Assembly: GCF_035474595.1 (NCBI RefSeq)
Contig: NZ_DATIND010000127.1
Span: 37,440-101,439 of the forward strand
Direction: 5' to 3'
DNA: 64,000 nt
Origin: Longimicrobium sp.
GTDB lineage: Bacteria; Gemmatimonadota; Gemmatimonadetes; Longimicrobiales; Longimicrobiaceae
Shown: piece after piece, positions 11,546 to 19,712 of the stretch
Layout of the letters: every line of letters begins with the position of its first letter
Position numbering within the stretch: position 1 is the stretch's first letter
Position numbers and translations under genes: made by a program
The notes under the pieces: generated by a model
Told to the model about the DNA's origin: nothing
Database searches by the model: none
The model's input: the letters and a program-made list of their open reading frames with translations, nothing else

Positions 11546-12024
11546 AGATCGGCATCATCTCCGACACGCACGGCCTCCTGCGCGCCGAGGTCTTCGAGGT
11601 GTTCGCGGGCGTCGGGCACATCCTCCACGCGGGCGACGTCGGCGATCCCGGCATCCTCGACGAGCTGGCGGCGATCGCGCCGGTGACCGCGGTGTGGGGG
11701 AACGTGGACGGGTTCGACGTGCGGAAGCGCACGACGGAGGTGGCGGAGATCGAGCTCGGCGGCGCCCGCGTCGTGGTCGTGCACGGGATGCAGCTCGGCT
11801 CGCCCACGCCGGAGCGGGTCGCCGCGGCCTATCCCGATGCCGCGCTCGCCGTCTTCGGCCACTCGCACCGGCCGGTCATCCAGCAGGTGGGCGCCACGCT
11901 GGCCGTGAACCCCGGCAGCGCCGGCCGCCAGCGCTTCCGCGACCCCGTCTCCGTCGCCCTGGCGGAGATCGGCGGCGGCAAGGTGACGGCGCGCCTGGTC
12001 GATCTCGATCCGCCGCGGAAGTAG
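11542..12024 (+). CDS. YfcE/MJ0936-type metallophosphoesterase
   Basis: 160 residues, the usual size for small calcineurin-like phosphodiesterases of the YfcE/MJ0936 group. Metal ligands are visible in IGIISDTHG (DxH), HAGDVGD (GD), WGNVDG (GNxD, usually GNCD), VVHG and FGHSHRP (GHTH-like). It probably hydrolyses phosphodiesters in the cytoplasm; the natural substrate of the family is not settled. The ATG overlaps the treZ stop by 4 bp, so it is the last gene of the trehalose operon, although a metabolic link is not obvious. Confidence 0.9.
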   Translation: MKIGIISDTHGLLRAEVFEVFAGVGHILHAGDVGDPGILDELAAIAPVTAVWGNVDGFDVRKRTTEVAEIELGGARVVVVHGMQLGSPTPERVAAAYPDAALAVFGHSHRPVIQQVGATLAVNPGSAGRQRFRDPVSVALAEIGGGKVTARLVDLDPPRK

Positions 12025-12040
12025 CCGGGCTGCCGCATCC

Positions 12041-12135
12041 AACGAAGAAGCACGCAGCGAAGCAGAGTAACGGAGGAACCTCTCTCCGCTCCTCTGCTTC
12101 TCTCCGCGACCCCATCTTTTCCTGCGGTTCCGACG
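12041..12135. repeat. Type F hairpin repeat, copy 1
   Basis: Arms GAAGCAGAG (12059-12067) and CTCTGCTTC (12092-12100) are perfectly complementary, with an inner ACGGAG/CTCCG pair, and are followed by CTCCGCG and CCCATCTTTTCCTGCGGTTCC. A second copy follows the amidase gene near 50.0 kb. It sits between the convergent phosphodiesterase and ydcF-like genes and could serve as a bidirectional terminator. Confidence 0.8.
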
Positions 12136-12143
12136 GCTCGGGA

Positions 12144-12869
12144 TCAGGCTCCCGCCACCACGTAGCGCGCGAACTTCAGGTACTCGTTCACGTACGTCAC
12201 CAGCCCGGCCTCGGAGCGCCACCAGCTGGTCTCGTCGAAGCCGCGGGCGGGGACGCCGGCCATCATCACCCGCACGTCCATTCCCTTCAGCCCGCGGCGG
12301 AGCGCCCACCGCGCGCGGCGGGTGTGGTAGTCGGTGGTCACGGCGATCACCCGGCGCGCGCCCGTCCGCTTCAGCCACGCGCGCAGCACGGCCACGTCGT
12401 CGGTCGTGCTCGTCGTTCCGCCCGGCATCGCCAGCACGGCCACGACGGAGTCGGGAACGCCCTCGTGGCGCAGCACGCCGGTGAAGAGCTGCGTCTGCGA
12501 CGGAACCATCCCGATGTCCGCCAGCCGCCCCGTCTCCATCCCCGGCACCAGCACGCGCGGCGCCCACCCGCGGCGGTAGAGCTCGGCCGCGGCGAACGGG
12601 CGGATGGCGGGATCTCCGCCAAACACGAAGATCGCGTCCGCGCGCTCCAGCCGGTCGTGCACGGTCAGGAAGCGGCCCACGCCGGTGAGGATCCACGCCC
12701 GCAGCACCCACGCGAGCAGGACGACGGTGAAGAAGACGGCGAGGGAGATGAGCAGCCTCCGCCCGCGCCGCCGGGGACGCGGGGGGAACGCGTCTCCGGC
12801 CGATGCGGGAGCGGCATCGGCCGGGGGCGGCCGACGGCGGTTCTGCTTGACAGGCCAGGGGACGCGCAT
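12144..12869 (-). CDS. YdcF family (DUF218) membrane-anchored protein
   Basis: 241 residues. A basic cytoplasmic N-terminus precedes one membrane helix (LLISLAVFFTVVLLAWVLRAWIL), and the rest is a DUF218 domain: ADAIFVFGGDPAIRPF, the segment GGTTSTTDDVAVL and VIAVTTDYHTRRARWALRR, the last typical of YdcF/SanA/ElyC proteins. Members influence envelope integrity and have an SAM-binding-like fold. An in-frame GTG two codons upstream is an alternative start. It is divergent from the GntR gene with only 36 bp between them. Confidence 0.82.
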   Translation of the reverse strand: MRVPWPVKQNRRRPPPADAAPASAGDAFPPRPRRRGRRLLISLAVFFTVVLLAWVLRAWILTGVGRFLTVHDRLERADAIFVFGGDPAIRPFAAAELYRRGWAPRVLVPGMETGRLADIGMVPSQTQLFTGVLRHEGVPDSVVAVLAMPGGTTSTTDDVAVLRAWLKRTGARRVIAVTTDYHTRRARWALRRGLKGMDVRVMMAGVPARGFDETSWWRSEAGLVTYVNEYLKFARYVVAGA

Positions 12870-12905
12870 GTACACCTGTGGTTGGACTTCCCTCACCCGA
12901 TCCCG

Positions 12906-13292
12906 ATGTTCCACTTCGATCCGTCGGATCCCACGCCGCCCGAGGTGCAGCTCGTCCGCACGATCCGCTCCGCCATCGGCGCGGGGCTGCTGGACGCGGG
13001 CGAGGCGCTGCCCACGGTGCGGCAGCTGGCCGTGGAGCTGAAGGTGGGCGCCAACTCGGTGGCCCGCGCCTACGCCGAGCTGGAGCGGCAGGGGGTGCTT
13101 GCAACCCGCCCCGGGGTGGGCGCCGTAGTGAAGGCGTCGCCCGGCGAGATCCGCGGCGAGGAGCTGCTGGCCGAGCTCGCTGCGCTCGAGGACACCTTCC
13201 TGCGCCAGGCCAGCGCGCTGGGGTTCTCGCTCGACGACGTGATCATCCACCTGGACAGCCGACGCAGGAGCCGATCCTCCGATGCCGCCTAG
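12906..13292 (+). CDS. GntR-family (YtrA-like) transcriptional regulator
   Basis: 128 residues. The winged helix is clear: PPEVQLVRTIRSAIGAGLLDAGEALPTVRQLA, VGANSVARAYAELERQGVL, TRPGVGAVV. The C-terminal tail is short (about 50 residues, partly helical LLAELAALEDTFLRQASALG), as in the YtrA subgroup, which usually represses adjacent transport or membrane-protein operons. It overlaps the SPFH gene by 11 bp, so it likely regulates that gene and itself. Confidence 0.9.
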   Translation: MFHFDPSDPTPPEVQLVRTIRSAIGAGLLDAGEALPTVRQLAVELKVGANSVARAYAELERQGVLATRPGVGAVVKASPGEIRGEELLAELAALEDTFLRQASALGFSLDDVIIHLDSRRRSRSSDAA

Positions 13293-14259
13293 AACCGACC
13301 TGACCGTGACCTCCACCCAGGCCTCGCTCCCCACGCAGCGCGCGGCGGGCGGGGGGCTGAACTTCCTCTCCACCCTGGCGCTGCTCATCCCCACCGCCAT
13401 GGGCGCGGCGGCCACCGCGGTCGTGCACAGCCCCGCGGGGCTCATCGCCGGTGCCGTGGTGGGGCTCTTCGCCAGCATGGCCCCCAAGATCGGGCGGCAG
13501 TGGGAGCGCGCGGTGGTGCTGCGGATGGGGCGCTACGTGGGGCTGCGCGGCCCCGGCGTCTTCACCATCGTCCCCTTCGTCGACAACATCGCCGCGTGGA
13601 TCGACCAGCGCACCATCACCACCAGCTTCAGCGCCGAGCAGACGCTGACCGCCGACACGGTGCCGGTGAATGTGGACGCGGTGCTGTTCTGGACCGTGCA
13701 CGACCCCGAGAAGGCGGCGCTCGAGGTGCAGGACTACGTGCAGGCGGTGAGCTGGGCGGCGCAGACGGCGCTGCGCGACATCATCGGGCGCACCAGCCTG
13801 ACCGAGCTGCTGCGAGGCCGCGAGCGCATCGAGGCCGAGCTGCAGGCGCTCATCGACCAGCGCTCCACGCCGTGGGGGGTCACGGTGCACAGCGTGGAGA
13901 TGCGCGACGTGGTGATTCCGGCCGCGCTGCAGGACGCCATGAGCCGCGAGGCGCAGGCCGCGCGCGAGAAGCAGGCGCGCATCATCCTGGGCCAGGCCGA
14001 GGTGGAGATCGCGCAGCTGTTCGCCGAGGCGTCGCACGCGTACGAGCAGAACCCGGTGGCGCTGCAGCTGCGGCAGATGAACATCCTGTACGAGGGGCTG
14101 AAGCAGAAGGGGGGGATGATGGTGATCCCCAGCAGCATCGTCGATTCGATGGGCCCCAGCGGGGTGATGGCCACCGCCGCGCTCGCCCGCCAGCAGCAGA
14201 CGCAGCCCGAAGCCCCCGCCGCCCTCCCCCCCGGCGACGACGGCTTCGGCGAGGGGTGA
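13282..14259 (+). CDS. SPFH/Band 7 domain protein (slipin/stomatin-like)
   Basis: 325 residues. The N-terminus has a long hydrophobic stretch (LSTLALLIPTAMGAAATAVV and LIAGAVVGLFASM, about residues 29-67), probably a membrane hairpin. The Band 7 domain follows: WERAVVLRMGRYVGLRGPGVFTI, FVDNIAAWIDQRT, and PVNVDAVLFWTVHDPEKAA. A helical segment (MSREAQAAREKQARIILGQAEVE) would drive oligomerisation. Proteins of this type organise membrane microdomains. No NfeD-like partner is adjacent; the upstream overlapping GntR gene is the only linked gene. Confidence 0.92.
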   Translation: MPPRTDLTVTSTQASLPTQRAAGGGLNFLSTLALLIPTAMGAAATAVVHSPAGLIAGAVVGLFASMAPKIGRQWERAVVLRMGRYVGLRGPGVFTIVPFVDNIAAWIDQRTITTSFSAEQTLTADTVPVNVDAVLFWTVHDPEKAALEVQDYVQAVSWAAQTALRDIIGRTSLTELLRGRERIEAELQALIDQRSTPWGVTVHSVEMRDVVIPAALQDAMSREAQAAREKQARIILGQAEVEIAQLFAEASHAYEQNPVALQLRQMNILYEGLKQKGGMMVIPSSIVDSMGPSGVMATAALARQQQTQPEAPAALPPGDDGFGEG

Positions 14260-14265
14260 TCGTCG

Positions 14266-14479
14266 GTGTCGCTTGGATTCGAGTGGGATCCGGAGAAGGC
14301 CGAGGCGAACCTGCGAAAGCACCGAGTCTCGTTTCCCGAGGCCGAGACCGCTTTCCGCGATCCGCTCTCCGCGACGGTGGACGATACGCGTCACTCGTTC
14401 GCGGAAGAACGGTTCGTGCTGTTCGGTACGTCGGACGGGCGCGGAACGGAGAGAGTTCTATGAAGACTTCCGGTTCTGA
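14266..14479 (+). pseudogene. BrnT-like toxin gene, frameshifted with internal deletion
   Basis: The first 55 residues match BrnT toxins (FEWDPEKAEANLRKHRVSFPEAETAFRDPLS, HSFAEERFVLFGTSD), but the frame then stops at 14463 after only 65 residues. A typical BrnT C-terminal end (ERREFYEDFRF) is encoded one frame over and stops at 14479. Between the two, the usual central strand and the RIISAR segment of about 20 residues are missing. The simplest reading is a deletion that also shifted the frame and inactivated the toxin. The downstream partner gene is intact and overlaps the old 3' end by 20 bp. Confidence 0.75.
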
Positions 14480-14693
14480 ACCCGAGGAGATCCCGGACGA
14501 CGAGATCCTCCCGGAGTACAGTCTGAAGGGTGCCGTCCGCGGCAAGTACGCCAGGTACTTCACCGCGGATACGAAAGTCGTGGTCCTGGACCCTGACGTC
14601 GCGGATGTGTTTCCCGATGCCACGTCCGTCAATTCCGCGCTACGGGCACTCTCGGGAATCATCCGTGAGCGGGCTCAGGTTCCGGTCGGATAA
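14460..14693 (+). CDS. BrnT-associated antitoxin-like protein
   Basis: 77 residues. The pattern PEYSLKGAVRGKYARYF, VVVLDPDVADVFPDATSVNSALRAL is a widespread small-protein family usually encoded directly after BrnT- or PIN-type toxins and presumed to be the antitoxin. The C-terminal helix-containing part looks RHH-like. The gene is intact although its upstream toxin is broken, so it would be a relic or a stand-alone antitoxin. Family function is inferred from recurrent context. Confidence 0.65.
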   Translation: MKTSGSEPEEIPDDEILPEYSLKGAVRGKYARYFTADTKVVVLDPDVADVFPDATSVNSALRALSGIIRERAQVPVG

Positions 14694-14723
14694 TCGGTCT
14701 GCAGGCGCTTTCTCCATTCTGAG

Positions 14724-15722
14724 TTACCAATCCCCCTCCAGCACCACCTCCGACAGCTCCGACGGGGTGCCGGGCTCGTCGCGGTCGATGACGGCCCACA
14801 GGCGGCCCGGGGCGTGCGGCAGGATGCCCTCGATCTTGCCGGCGTAGCGGCTGCCGTCCGCGTTCCGCACCACGCACAGGCGCGCCTCGCCGCCACGGAT
14901 GATGCCGATGGCGCTGCCGGCGACCGGCCCGTCGCGCGTCGCGTCCGGCGAGTCCTCGGCGGCGGCGGTGAAGAGGATGGCATCGCCGAACGCGGCCGCG
15001 TCCGTGAACGTCAGCGGAAAGCCGCCGATCTCGCCCAGCTCGTACTGCGTCACGTTGCGCGGCTCGGGCGGCGGGAGCGCGGGGTCGCGGAGAAAGGCGA
15101 GGAGCGCGGCCGCGCCGATCTCGCACGTGGCGTTGACGGGCCGGAGATCTCCATGCGGCGCGCCGTTGCCGCGGTTGAACAGGCGCAGCACGCCGCCCGC
15201 GAGCGCCACGCCCTCGACGTTCAGCTCGCTCCCGGCGAACGCCGTCTCCGCGCGGAGGCGGCCGTAGAGCGCGGACGCGCCGGCCACCGCGATCTCCGCA
15301 TCCCCCGATCCGATCCCGCGGACGAGGACGATCCGCTCGCGCTCGGGGCTGGAGCCGGAGCCGAAGGCGGCCAGCACCTCGCGCCCATCTCCATCCCGCA
15401 GCACCGCGCAGCATTCCAGGTCCAGCTTCCAGCGCTTGTTGCCGCGCTCGTCGTCGAACTGCCGCGCGCCGCCCTCGCCGGCGGGCAGGGTCAGCGCCGA
15501 CGCCCGCCCCGTCTCCGGATCGACCAGCGCGACGAAGTTGGCATCGTCCTGCACCACGGCGACCCGGCCCGCGACGAGCGCCATCCCCGACGCCGCGCGG
15601 ACGTGCGCGGGGCGGTCCAGCGCCGCGTCCGCCCCCTCCGCATACAGCAGCGGCACCGAGCGCACCACCCGCGCACCAAGCGTTGGATCAAGAATCGCGC
15701 GGACGGTGGGCTGCGTCGTCAT
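14724..15722 (-). CDS. DUF6929 family protein (beta-propeller-like)
   Basis: 332 residues without a clear signal peptide. Repeating segments such as ALVAGRVAVVQDDANFVALVD, NVEGVALAGGVLRLFNRGNG and KIEGILPHAPGRLWAVIDRDEPG suggest a six-bladed propeller fold like SMP-30/phytase-like proteins, and I recognise the DUF6929 pattern. No catalytic role can be assigned. The ATG at 15722 was chosen because the upstream in-frame part is arginine-rich antisense-like sequence. It is convergent with the BrnT-like locus. Confidence 0.6.
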   Translation of the reverse strand: MTTQPTVRAILDPTLGARVVRSVPLLYAEGADAALDRPAHVRAASGMALVAGRVAVVQDDANFVALVDPETGRASALTLPAGEGGARQFDDERGNKRWKLDLECCAVLRDGDGREVLAAFGSGSSPERERIVLVRGIGSGDAEIAVAGASALYGRLRAETAFAGSELNVEGVALAGGVLRLFNRGNGAPHGDLRPVNATCEIGAAALLAFLRDPALPPPEPRNVTQYELGEIGGFPLTFTDAAAFGDAILFTAAAEDSPDATRDGPVAGSAIGIIRGGEARLCVVRNADGSRYAGKIEGILPHAPGRLWAVIDRDEPGTPSELSEVVLEGDW

Positions 15723-15904
15723 CAGCGGTTCGGGGCAATGGAGATGGCGATCGGTCGTGACGAGCATCGAAGATCGCACGAGCGCGCGAGTCCCGCACGC
15801 CGAGCACCGCGGCCCGCAGCGCCGGATGGGACAGCCGCGATCACATCGTCCTCCCGCTGGCGGAGTTGTGGCGATGCGGCGCATCCCGCTTCTCCGATCC
15901 GGGG

Positions 15905-15927
15905 TGCTTCTGTACATTTCGGAAGCA
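15905..15927. promoter_or_regulatory. Inverted repeat upstream of the duplicated vapB
   Basis: TGCTTC (15905-15910) and GAAGCA (15922-15927) flank an AT-richer core (TGTACATTTCG), 14 bp before the vapB ATG and just before the GGAGG at 15932-15936. RHH antitoxins normally bind such palindromes to repress their own operon, so this is a plausible operator; no experimental support is visible. Confidence 0.4.
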
Positions 15928-15941
15928 ACCCGGAGGATTCC

Positions 15942-16520
15942 ATGGCCAAACGAGTGATCGAGATCCCCCAGCAGCTCGATGACGCCCTGGCGAGCTACGC
16001 GGCCGCGCTCGGCGAATCCGAGGCCGACATCATCGCGCGCGCCATCGAGAGCTACCTCGAGGACGGCATCGAGCCCGCCGAGATCACCGACCCGGACGAG
16101 GTCGCCGAGATCGTCGCGTCAACCGCGGGGATGTGGACGGGCCGCACTGATCCGGATCGCTTGACGCTGCTTCGGGCAGGGCGGGGAATGTGGAAGGATC
16201 GCGAAGATCTGCCGGATTCGGCGGCCCGGAGAAACGACGTGGACCACAGGACAGCTGTGATCCCGACGCAACTGGAGGAAGCGGTGAGGGATGCCGCGGT
16301 AACGCGGGGGGTACCCGAGCACGAGATCGTCACCTGCGCGCTCCGCGGGTACCTTGCAGCACCTGCCGTCGTGCCGGCGACCATCACGGATCCCGAGGAG
16401 GTCGCAGCCGCGAGAAAGGCTGCGGTAGGAATGTGGAAGGACCGCTCCGACGTGCCGGACGTGAGAGAGTTGCGTCGGGGGTGGCGCAGACGCTTGCGTC
16501 GAGTGATGCCGGATGAGTGA
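15942..16520 (+). CDS. VapB-type RHH antitoxin with two internal copies
   Basis: 192 residues, about twice a normal VapB. Residues about 1-45 (RVIEIPQQLDDALASYAAAL, DIIARAIESYLED) and about 104-148 (AVIPTQLEEAVRDAAVTRGV, EIVTCALRGYLAA) are each an RHH-like DNA-binding half, and each is followed by an ITDPDEVA/ITDPEEVA linker and a GMWKDR.D.PD toxin-binding-like tail; a third GMW segment follows the first copy. This is an in-frame tandem duplication. It starts at ATG with GGAGG 5 bases upstream and overlaps vapC by 8 bp. Confidence 0.78.
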   Translation: MAKRVIEIPQQLDDALASYAAALGESEADIIARAIESYLEDGIEPAEITDPDEVAEIVASTAGMWTGRTDPDRLTLLRAGRGMWKDREDLPDSAARRNDVDHRTAVIPTQLEEAVRDAAVTRGVPEHEIVTCALRGYLAAPAVVPATITDPEEVAAARKAAVGMWKDRSDVPDVRELRRGWRRRLRRVMPDE

Positions 16521-16890
16521 ACCGATCCTGATCGATACGGACGTTTTGATCGACTACATGCGCGGCCACCCCGACGCAGTCTCGTGGGTGGATACACGCA
16601 TGAACGCGCAGGTGTCCGTCGTTACGGTGGCGGAGCTTTACTCGGGTGCGCGCGATGCTGAGATGGAGAAGCTCCGCGCGCTTCTCGCAACGTTCCCGCA
16701 CCTTCCCGTGACGGAGGAGATTGCCGTGCGCGGTGGGCTGTTCCGACGGCAGCACGGCAAGGCGATCCGCATCGAGGTGCCGGACGCGCTGATCGCGGCG
16801 ACCGCTCAGGAACATGGCCTGAAGCTGGCGACGCTCAATCGCAAGCACTTCCCGGCCGTTGATGTAGTCGCGCCGTATACGAAGCGGTGA
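16513..16890 (+). CDS. vapC: VapC-type PIN-domain toxin (ribonuclease)
   Basis: 125 residues. PIN-domain acidic residues are visible in LIDTDVLIDYMRG (first Asp), VVTVAELYSGAR (Glu), and VPDALIAATAQEHGLKLATLN (later Asp). VapC toxins cleave tRNA or rRNA using Mg. It overlaps the upstream antitoxin gene by 8 bp, the normal arrangement for coupled expression. A strong hairpin terminator follows 22 bp after the stop. Confidence 0.9.
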   Translation: MSEPILIDTDVLIDYMRGHPDAVSWVDTRMNAQVSVVTVAELYSGARDAEMEKLRALLATFPHLPVTEEIAVRGGLFRRQHGKAIRIEVPDALIAATAQEHGLKLATLNRKHFPAVDVVAPYTKR

Positions 16891-16912
16891 ACGAAGATCT
16901 TTCGACACAAAA

Positions 16913-16941
16913 CGGGGCGAGACCGCGGTGGTCTCGCCCCG
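16913..16941. terminator. Hairpin between convergent genes
   Basis: CGGGGCGAGACC and GGTCTCGCCCCG form a perfect 12-bp stem with a GCGGT loop. It has AAAA before it on the plus strand (TTTT on the minus strand), so it can end both vapC and the minus-strand gene at 16966. Confidence 0.85.
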
Positions 16942-16965
16942 TTCGCCTGGGTGGCGCGCAGGTGA

Positions 16966-17250
16966 TCACTCGCGCGGCGGGTCGCCCCACTGGTAGGGGA
17001 GCTGGTTCAGCAGGTAGCGCACGACGCCGTCCACCTTCGAGGTGCGCAGGCGGTCGGTGCGTACGGTGACGACCGTGGAGGGGCCGTGGCGATGCGCCTC
17101 CAGCGTCACGGTGCCCTCGCCGCCGGTGTAGGTCACGCGGTGCGCGGTCTCCTCGGTGCGCTGCAGCTCGGCGCGCTCGGTGAAGATCTGGCTGGCCTTC
17201 GCGAAGATCTCGCGGGTGGGGAGCACGGTGCTCCGCTCGTAGTCGGACAT
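16966..17250 (-). CDS. Small hypothetical protein, possibly SRPBCC-like strand-rich
   Basis: 94 residues. The order ending in strands (HRVTYTGGEGTVTLEAHRHGPSTVVTVRTDRL) then a C-terminal helix (KVDGVVRYLLNQLPYQWG) is compatible with a small helix-grip or Tube-like fold, but I do not recognise the family. It lies 46 bp downstream of the DsbA-like gene on the same strand and probably shares its transcript. Confidence 0.6.
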   Translation of the reverse strand: MSDYERSTVLPTREIFAKASQIFTERAELQRTEETAHRVTYTGGEGTVTLEAHRHGPSTVVTVRTDRLRTSKVDGVVRYLLNQLPYQWGDPPRE

Positions 17251-17296
17251 CGCTCTTCGTTCCTCTCGTTCGGCAGGAGGGCGCGCGGCCCCCGCT

Positions 17297-17878
17297 TCAC
17301 TTGCGTTGCAGCAGCGCGCGCAGGTCGTCGTACGCCTGCGCGCCGGTGAGCAGCTCCGCGTCCGCGCCTCCGCCCACGATCAGCGCAGGGACCGCGGCGA
17401 TCCCCAGCCGCCGCGCCAGCGCCTCGTCGGCCGCCACGGCGCCGCTCAGCGAATCCACGTCGAGCACCACCTTCGTCTCCGTGGCGTCCAGCCCCAGCGC
17501 GGCGGCCAGCTCCACCAGCACGTCGATGCGGCCCACGTCGCGTCCGTCGCGGAAGTACGCGGCGAAGATCGCCTCGCGCATTTCCCATCCCACGCCCTTC
17601 TCCGCCGCGAGCTTCGCGGCCTCGTGCGCCTTGCGCGTGCGCGGCACCGCGGGCGGCATTTCCATTCCCACGCCCAGTTCCTCCGCCAGCGGGCGCGCCG
17701 CGGCCCAGTCGTCAGCGGACGGGGCGGCGGGGAGCGCGGTGTCGGCCGGGTACAGCTCGAACGCGGCGTAGCGCGGCGCGGCCAGTCCCTCGGCTTCCAG
17801 GCGCCGGAGCGCGGCCTCGGTGACGTGGCAGAACGGACAGGTGAAGTCCGAGAACACCAGCACCGGCACGGCCGCCAT
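17297..17878 (-). CDS. DsbA/FrnE family thioredoxin-fold oxidoreductase
   Basis: 193 residues. VFSDFTCPFCHVTEAAL has the CPFC redox motif at residues 14-17, and the helical insertion and GIAAVPALIVGG (cis-Pro loop) fit the DsbA/2-hydroxychromene-2-carboxylate isomerase-like family. There is no signal peptide, so it should act in the cytoplasm like FrnE. The ATG at 17878 puts the first strand at residue 4, as in relatives. It is divergent from the epoxide hydrolase-like gene. Confidence 0.88.
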   Translation of the reverse strand: MAAVPVLVFSDFTCPFCHVTEAALRRLEAEGLAAPRYAAFELYPADTALPAAPSADDWAAARPLAEELGVGMEMPPAVPRTRKAHEAAKLAAEKGVGWEMREAIFAAYFRDGRDVGRIDVLVELAAALGLDATETKVVLDVDSLSGAVAADEALARRLGIAAVPALIVGGGADAELLTGAQAYDDLRALLQRK

Positions 17879-18007
17879 GCGCCACGTCACAAAGGCTCGA
17901 GAACTCGTCGGGTCAGCGGGCGCGCCCAATCTGTCCCCCCGCGCCGGGGCACGCAAGCGCACGCCGCGGCCCCGCACTTGCCCGTCGCGCGGTATCATTC
18001 CGGGGCT

Positions 18008-18928
18008 ATGCGGATCCGTTGCGGGGCGAGGTGGGAGATGGTGGAGAGCTGGGAGCACCGCGAGGCGGTGGTCAACAACGTGCGGCTGCACTGGGTGGAG
18101 CAGGGGAGCGGGCCGCTCGTCATCCTGCTCCACGGCTTCCCCGAGTTCTGGTACGGGTGGCGGCGGCAGATTCCCGCGCTGGCGGCGGCGGGCTTCCGCG
18201 TGGTCGCGCCGGACCTGCGCGGGTACAACCTCTCCGAAAAGCCGAAGGGCACCGCCAGCTACCGCGTCAGCATCCTGGTGGAGGACGTCGCCGGGCTCAT
18301 CCGCCAGCTGGGGGCGGAGCGCGCGCACGTGGTCGGGCACGACTGGGGCGGCGTCATCGCCTGGCATCTGGGGATGCGCCGCCCGGAGCTGGTCGACCGC
18401 CTCGCCATCATCAACGCCCCGCATCCCTCCATCTTCGCGCGCGAGATGCGGCGCCCGCGGCAGTTCCTGCGCTCGTGGTACGCCTTCTTCGTCCAGCTCC
18501 CCCTGATCCCCGAGGCGGGGATCCGCGCGCGCGACTTCGCGCTGCTGGAGCGCCTCTTCCGCGGCACCGCGCGCCGCGGCTCGTTCACCGACGCGGACAT
18601 CGCGCGCTACAAGGAGGCGCTGGGGCGCCCCGGCGCGCTCACCGCCGCGCTGAACTACTACCGCGCGTACCGCAGCCACCTCTTCCAGCGCAGGGAGACG
18701 AAGAAGGAGCCGCGGCGGGTGATCGGCCGGCCCACGCTGGTCATCTGGGGCGAGCGGGACCAGGCGCTGAACCTCCACAACCTGGACGGGCTGGAGCGCT
18801 ACGTCCCCGATCTCCGCGTCGAGCGGCTTCCCGAGGCCACGCACTGGGTGATGGCCGACGCGCCGGCGCGGGTGAACGATCTGCTGGCGGAGTTCCTGGG
18901 GGACGACGGAAGGGCCGGCCGCGCCTGA
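18008..18928 (+). CDS. Epoxide hydrolase-like alpha/beta hydrolase
   Basis: About 306 residues. HGFPEFWYGWRRQ carries the HGxP oxyanion motif, VVGHDWGGVIAW has the Asp nucleophile in the GxDxxG elbow that separates epoxide hydrolases and haloalkane dehalogenases from esterases, and EATHWVMADAP provides the catalytic His. The lid segment includes two tyrosines (NYYRAYRSH), as in epoxide hydrolases, which is why that activity is favoured over dehalogenation. ATG 18038 is an alternative start; the first ten residues are not needed for the fold. Confidence 0.87.
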   Translation: MRIRCGARWEMVESWEHREAVVNNVRLHWVEQGSGPLVILLHGFPEFWYGWRRQIPALAAAGFRVVAPDLRGYNLSEKPKGTASYRVSILVEDVAGLIRQLGAERAHVVGHDWGGVIAWHLGMRRPELVDRLAIINAPHPSIFAREMRRPRQFLRSWYAFFVQLPLIPEAGIRARDFALLERLFRGTARRGSFTDADIARYKEALGRPGALTAALNYYRAYRSHLFQRRETKKEPRRVIGRPTLVIWGERDQALNLHNLDGLERYVPDLRVERLPEATHWVMADAPARVNDLLAEFLGDDGRAGRA

Positions 18929-18974
18929 TGTTTCCCCGCGCACCGCTCTTGCATTCACCGCGCGCAGATTTCCG

Positions 18975-19658
18975 ATGCGGACCACCGACGACGAAGGAGA
19001 TGCGATCCCCGTGGATGCCCTGACCCTCCCCGCGTCCCCCGCGTCCCCCGCGTCCGCGCGGCCGCGCGGCATCCGGCGCGAGCTGGCGCGGAAGGCGTTC
19101 CACGTCTCCTCCGCCGCGCTTCCGCTGCTGGTGTGGGTGGCGCCGCGCTGGGTGTCTCTCGCCGTGCTCCTCCCCGCCGCGTCGGTGGCGGTGGGGGTGG
19201 ACTGGACGCGGCTGCGCTACCGGGCGCCGCGCTACTGGTTCCTGCGCTACACCCGCCGCATGCTGCGCCACCACGAGCGCCGCCGCTTCGCCGGGGCCAC
19301 GTATATGGCGGTGGCGTACGCGGCGGCGGTCGTCTTCTTCCCCCGCCCCATCGCGGCGATGGCCATGCTGTTCAACGGCTTCGGGGATGCGGCCGCGGCG
19401 CTGGTCGGCAAGCGCTGGGGGCGGCGGCGGACGAGCTGGGGGAAGAGCTGGGAGGGCTTCGGCGCGGGCTTGGCGGTGGACCTCGCCGTCGCGATCGCCG
19501 TCAGCAGCCTGGCGCCCGGCGTCCCCCTCACCGCGGCGGCGGCGGGCGCGGTGGCGGCGGCCACGCTGGAGTTCCTGGATCTCCCCATCGACGACAACGT
19601 GCGCGTGACCCTGGGTGGCGGCGGGGTCGCGTACCTGGCGATGCTGCTGCTCGGCTGA
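18975..19658 (+). CDS. Dolichol kinase / phosphatidate cytidylyltransferase-like membrane protein
   Basis: 227 residues with about six hydrophobic helices. After RELARKAFHVSSAALPLLVW, the conserved CTP-binding region appears as FNGFGDAAAALVGKRWGRRR and SWEGFGAGLAVDL, followed by LPIDDNVRVTLGGG. This matches the CTP-dependent prenol/dolichol/phytol kinase branch of the CdsA superfamily. It probably phosphorylates a polyprenol or makes a CDP-lipid at the membrane; which one cannot be told. A Rho-independent-like terminator follows. Confidence 0.8.
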   Translation: MRTTDDEGDAIPVDALTLPASPASPASARPRGIRRELARKAFHVSSAALPLLVWVAPRWVSLAVLLPAASVAVGVDWTRLRYRAPRYWFLRYTRRMLRHHERRRFAGATYMAVAYAAAVVFFPRPIAAMAMLFNGFGDAAAALVGKRWGRRRTSWGKSWEGFGAGLAVDLAVAIAVSSLAPGVPLTAAAAGAVAAATLEFLDLPIDDNVRVTLGGGGVAYLAMLLLG

Positions 19659-19684
19659 GATCGGGGACGAGATCCCGATCAGGG

Positions 19685-19712
19685 GGGGCGGATACCCGAA
19701 TCCGCCCCTTTT
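19685..19712 (+). terminator. Intrinsic terminator after the CTP-transferase-like gene
   Basis: GGGGCGGAT and ATCCGCCCC make a perfect 9-bp stem with a 6-nt ACCCGA loop, directly followed by TTTT. Confidence 0.85.
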
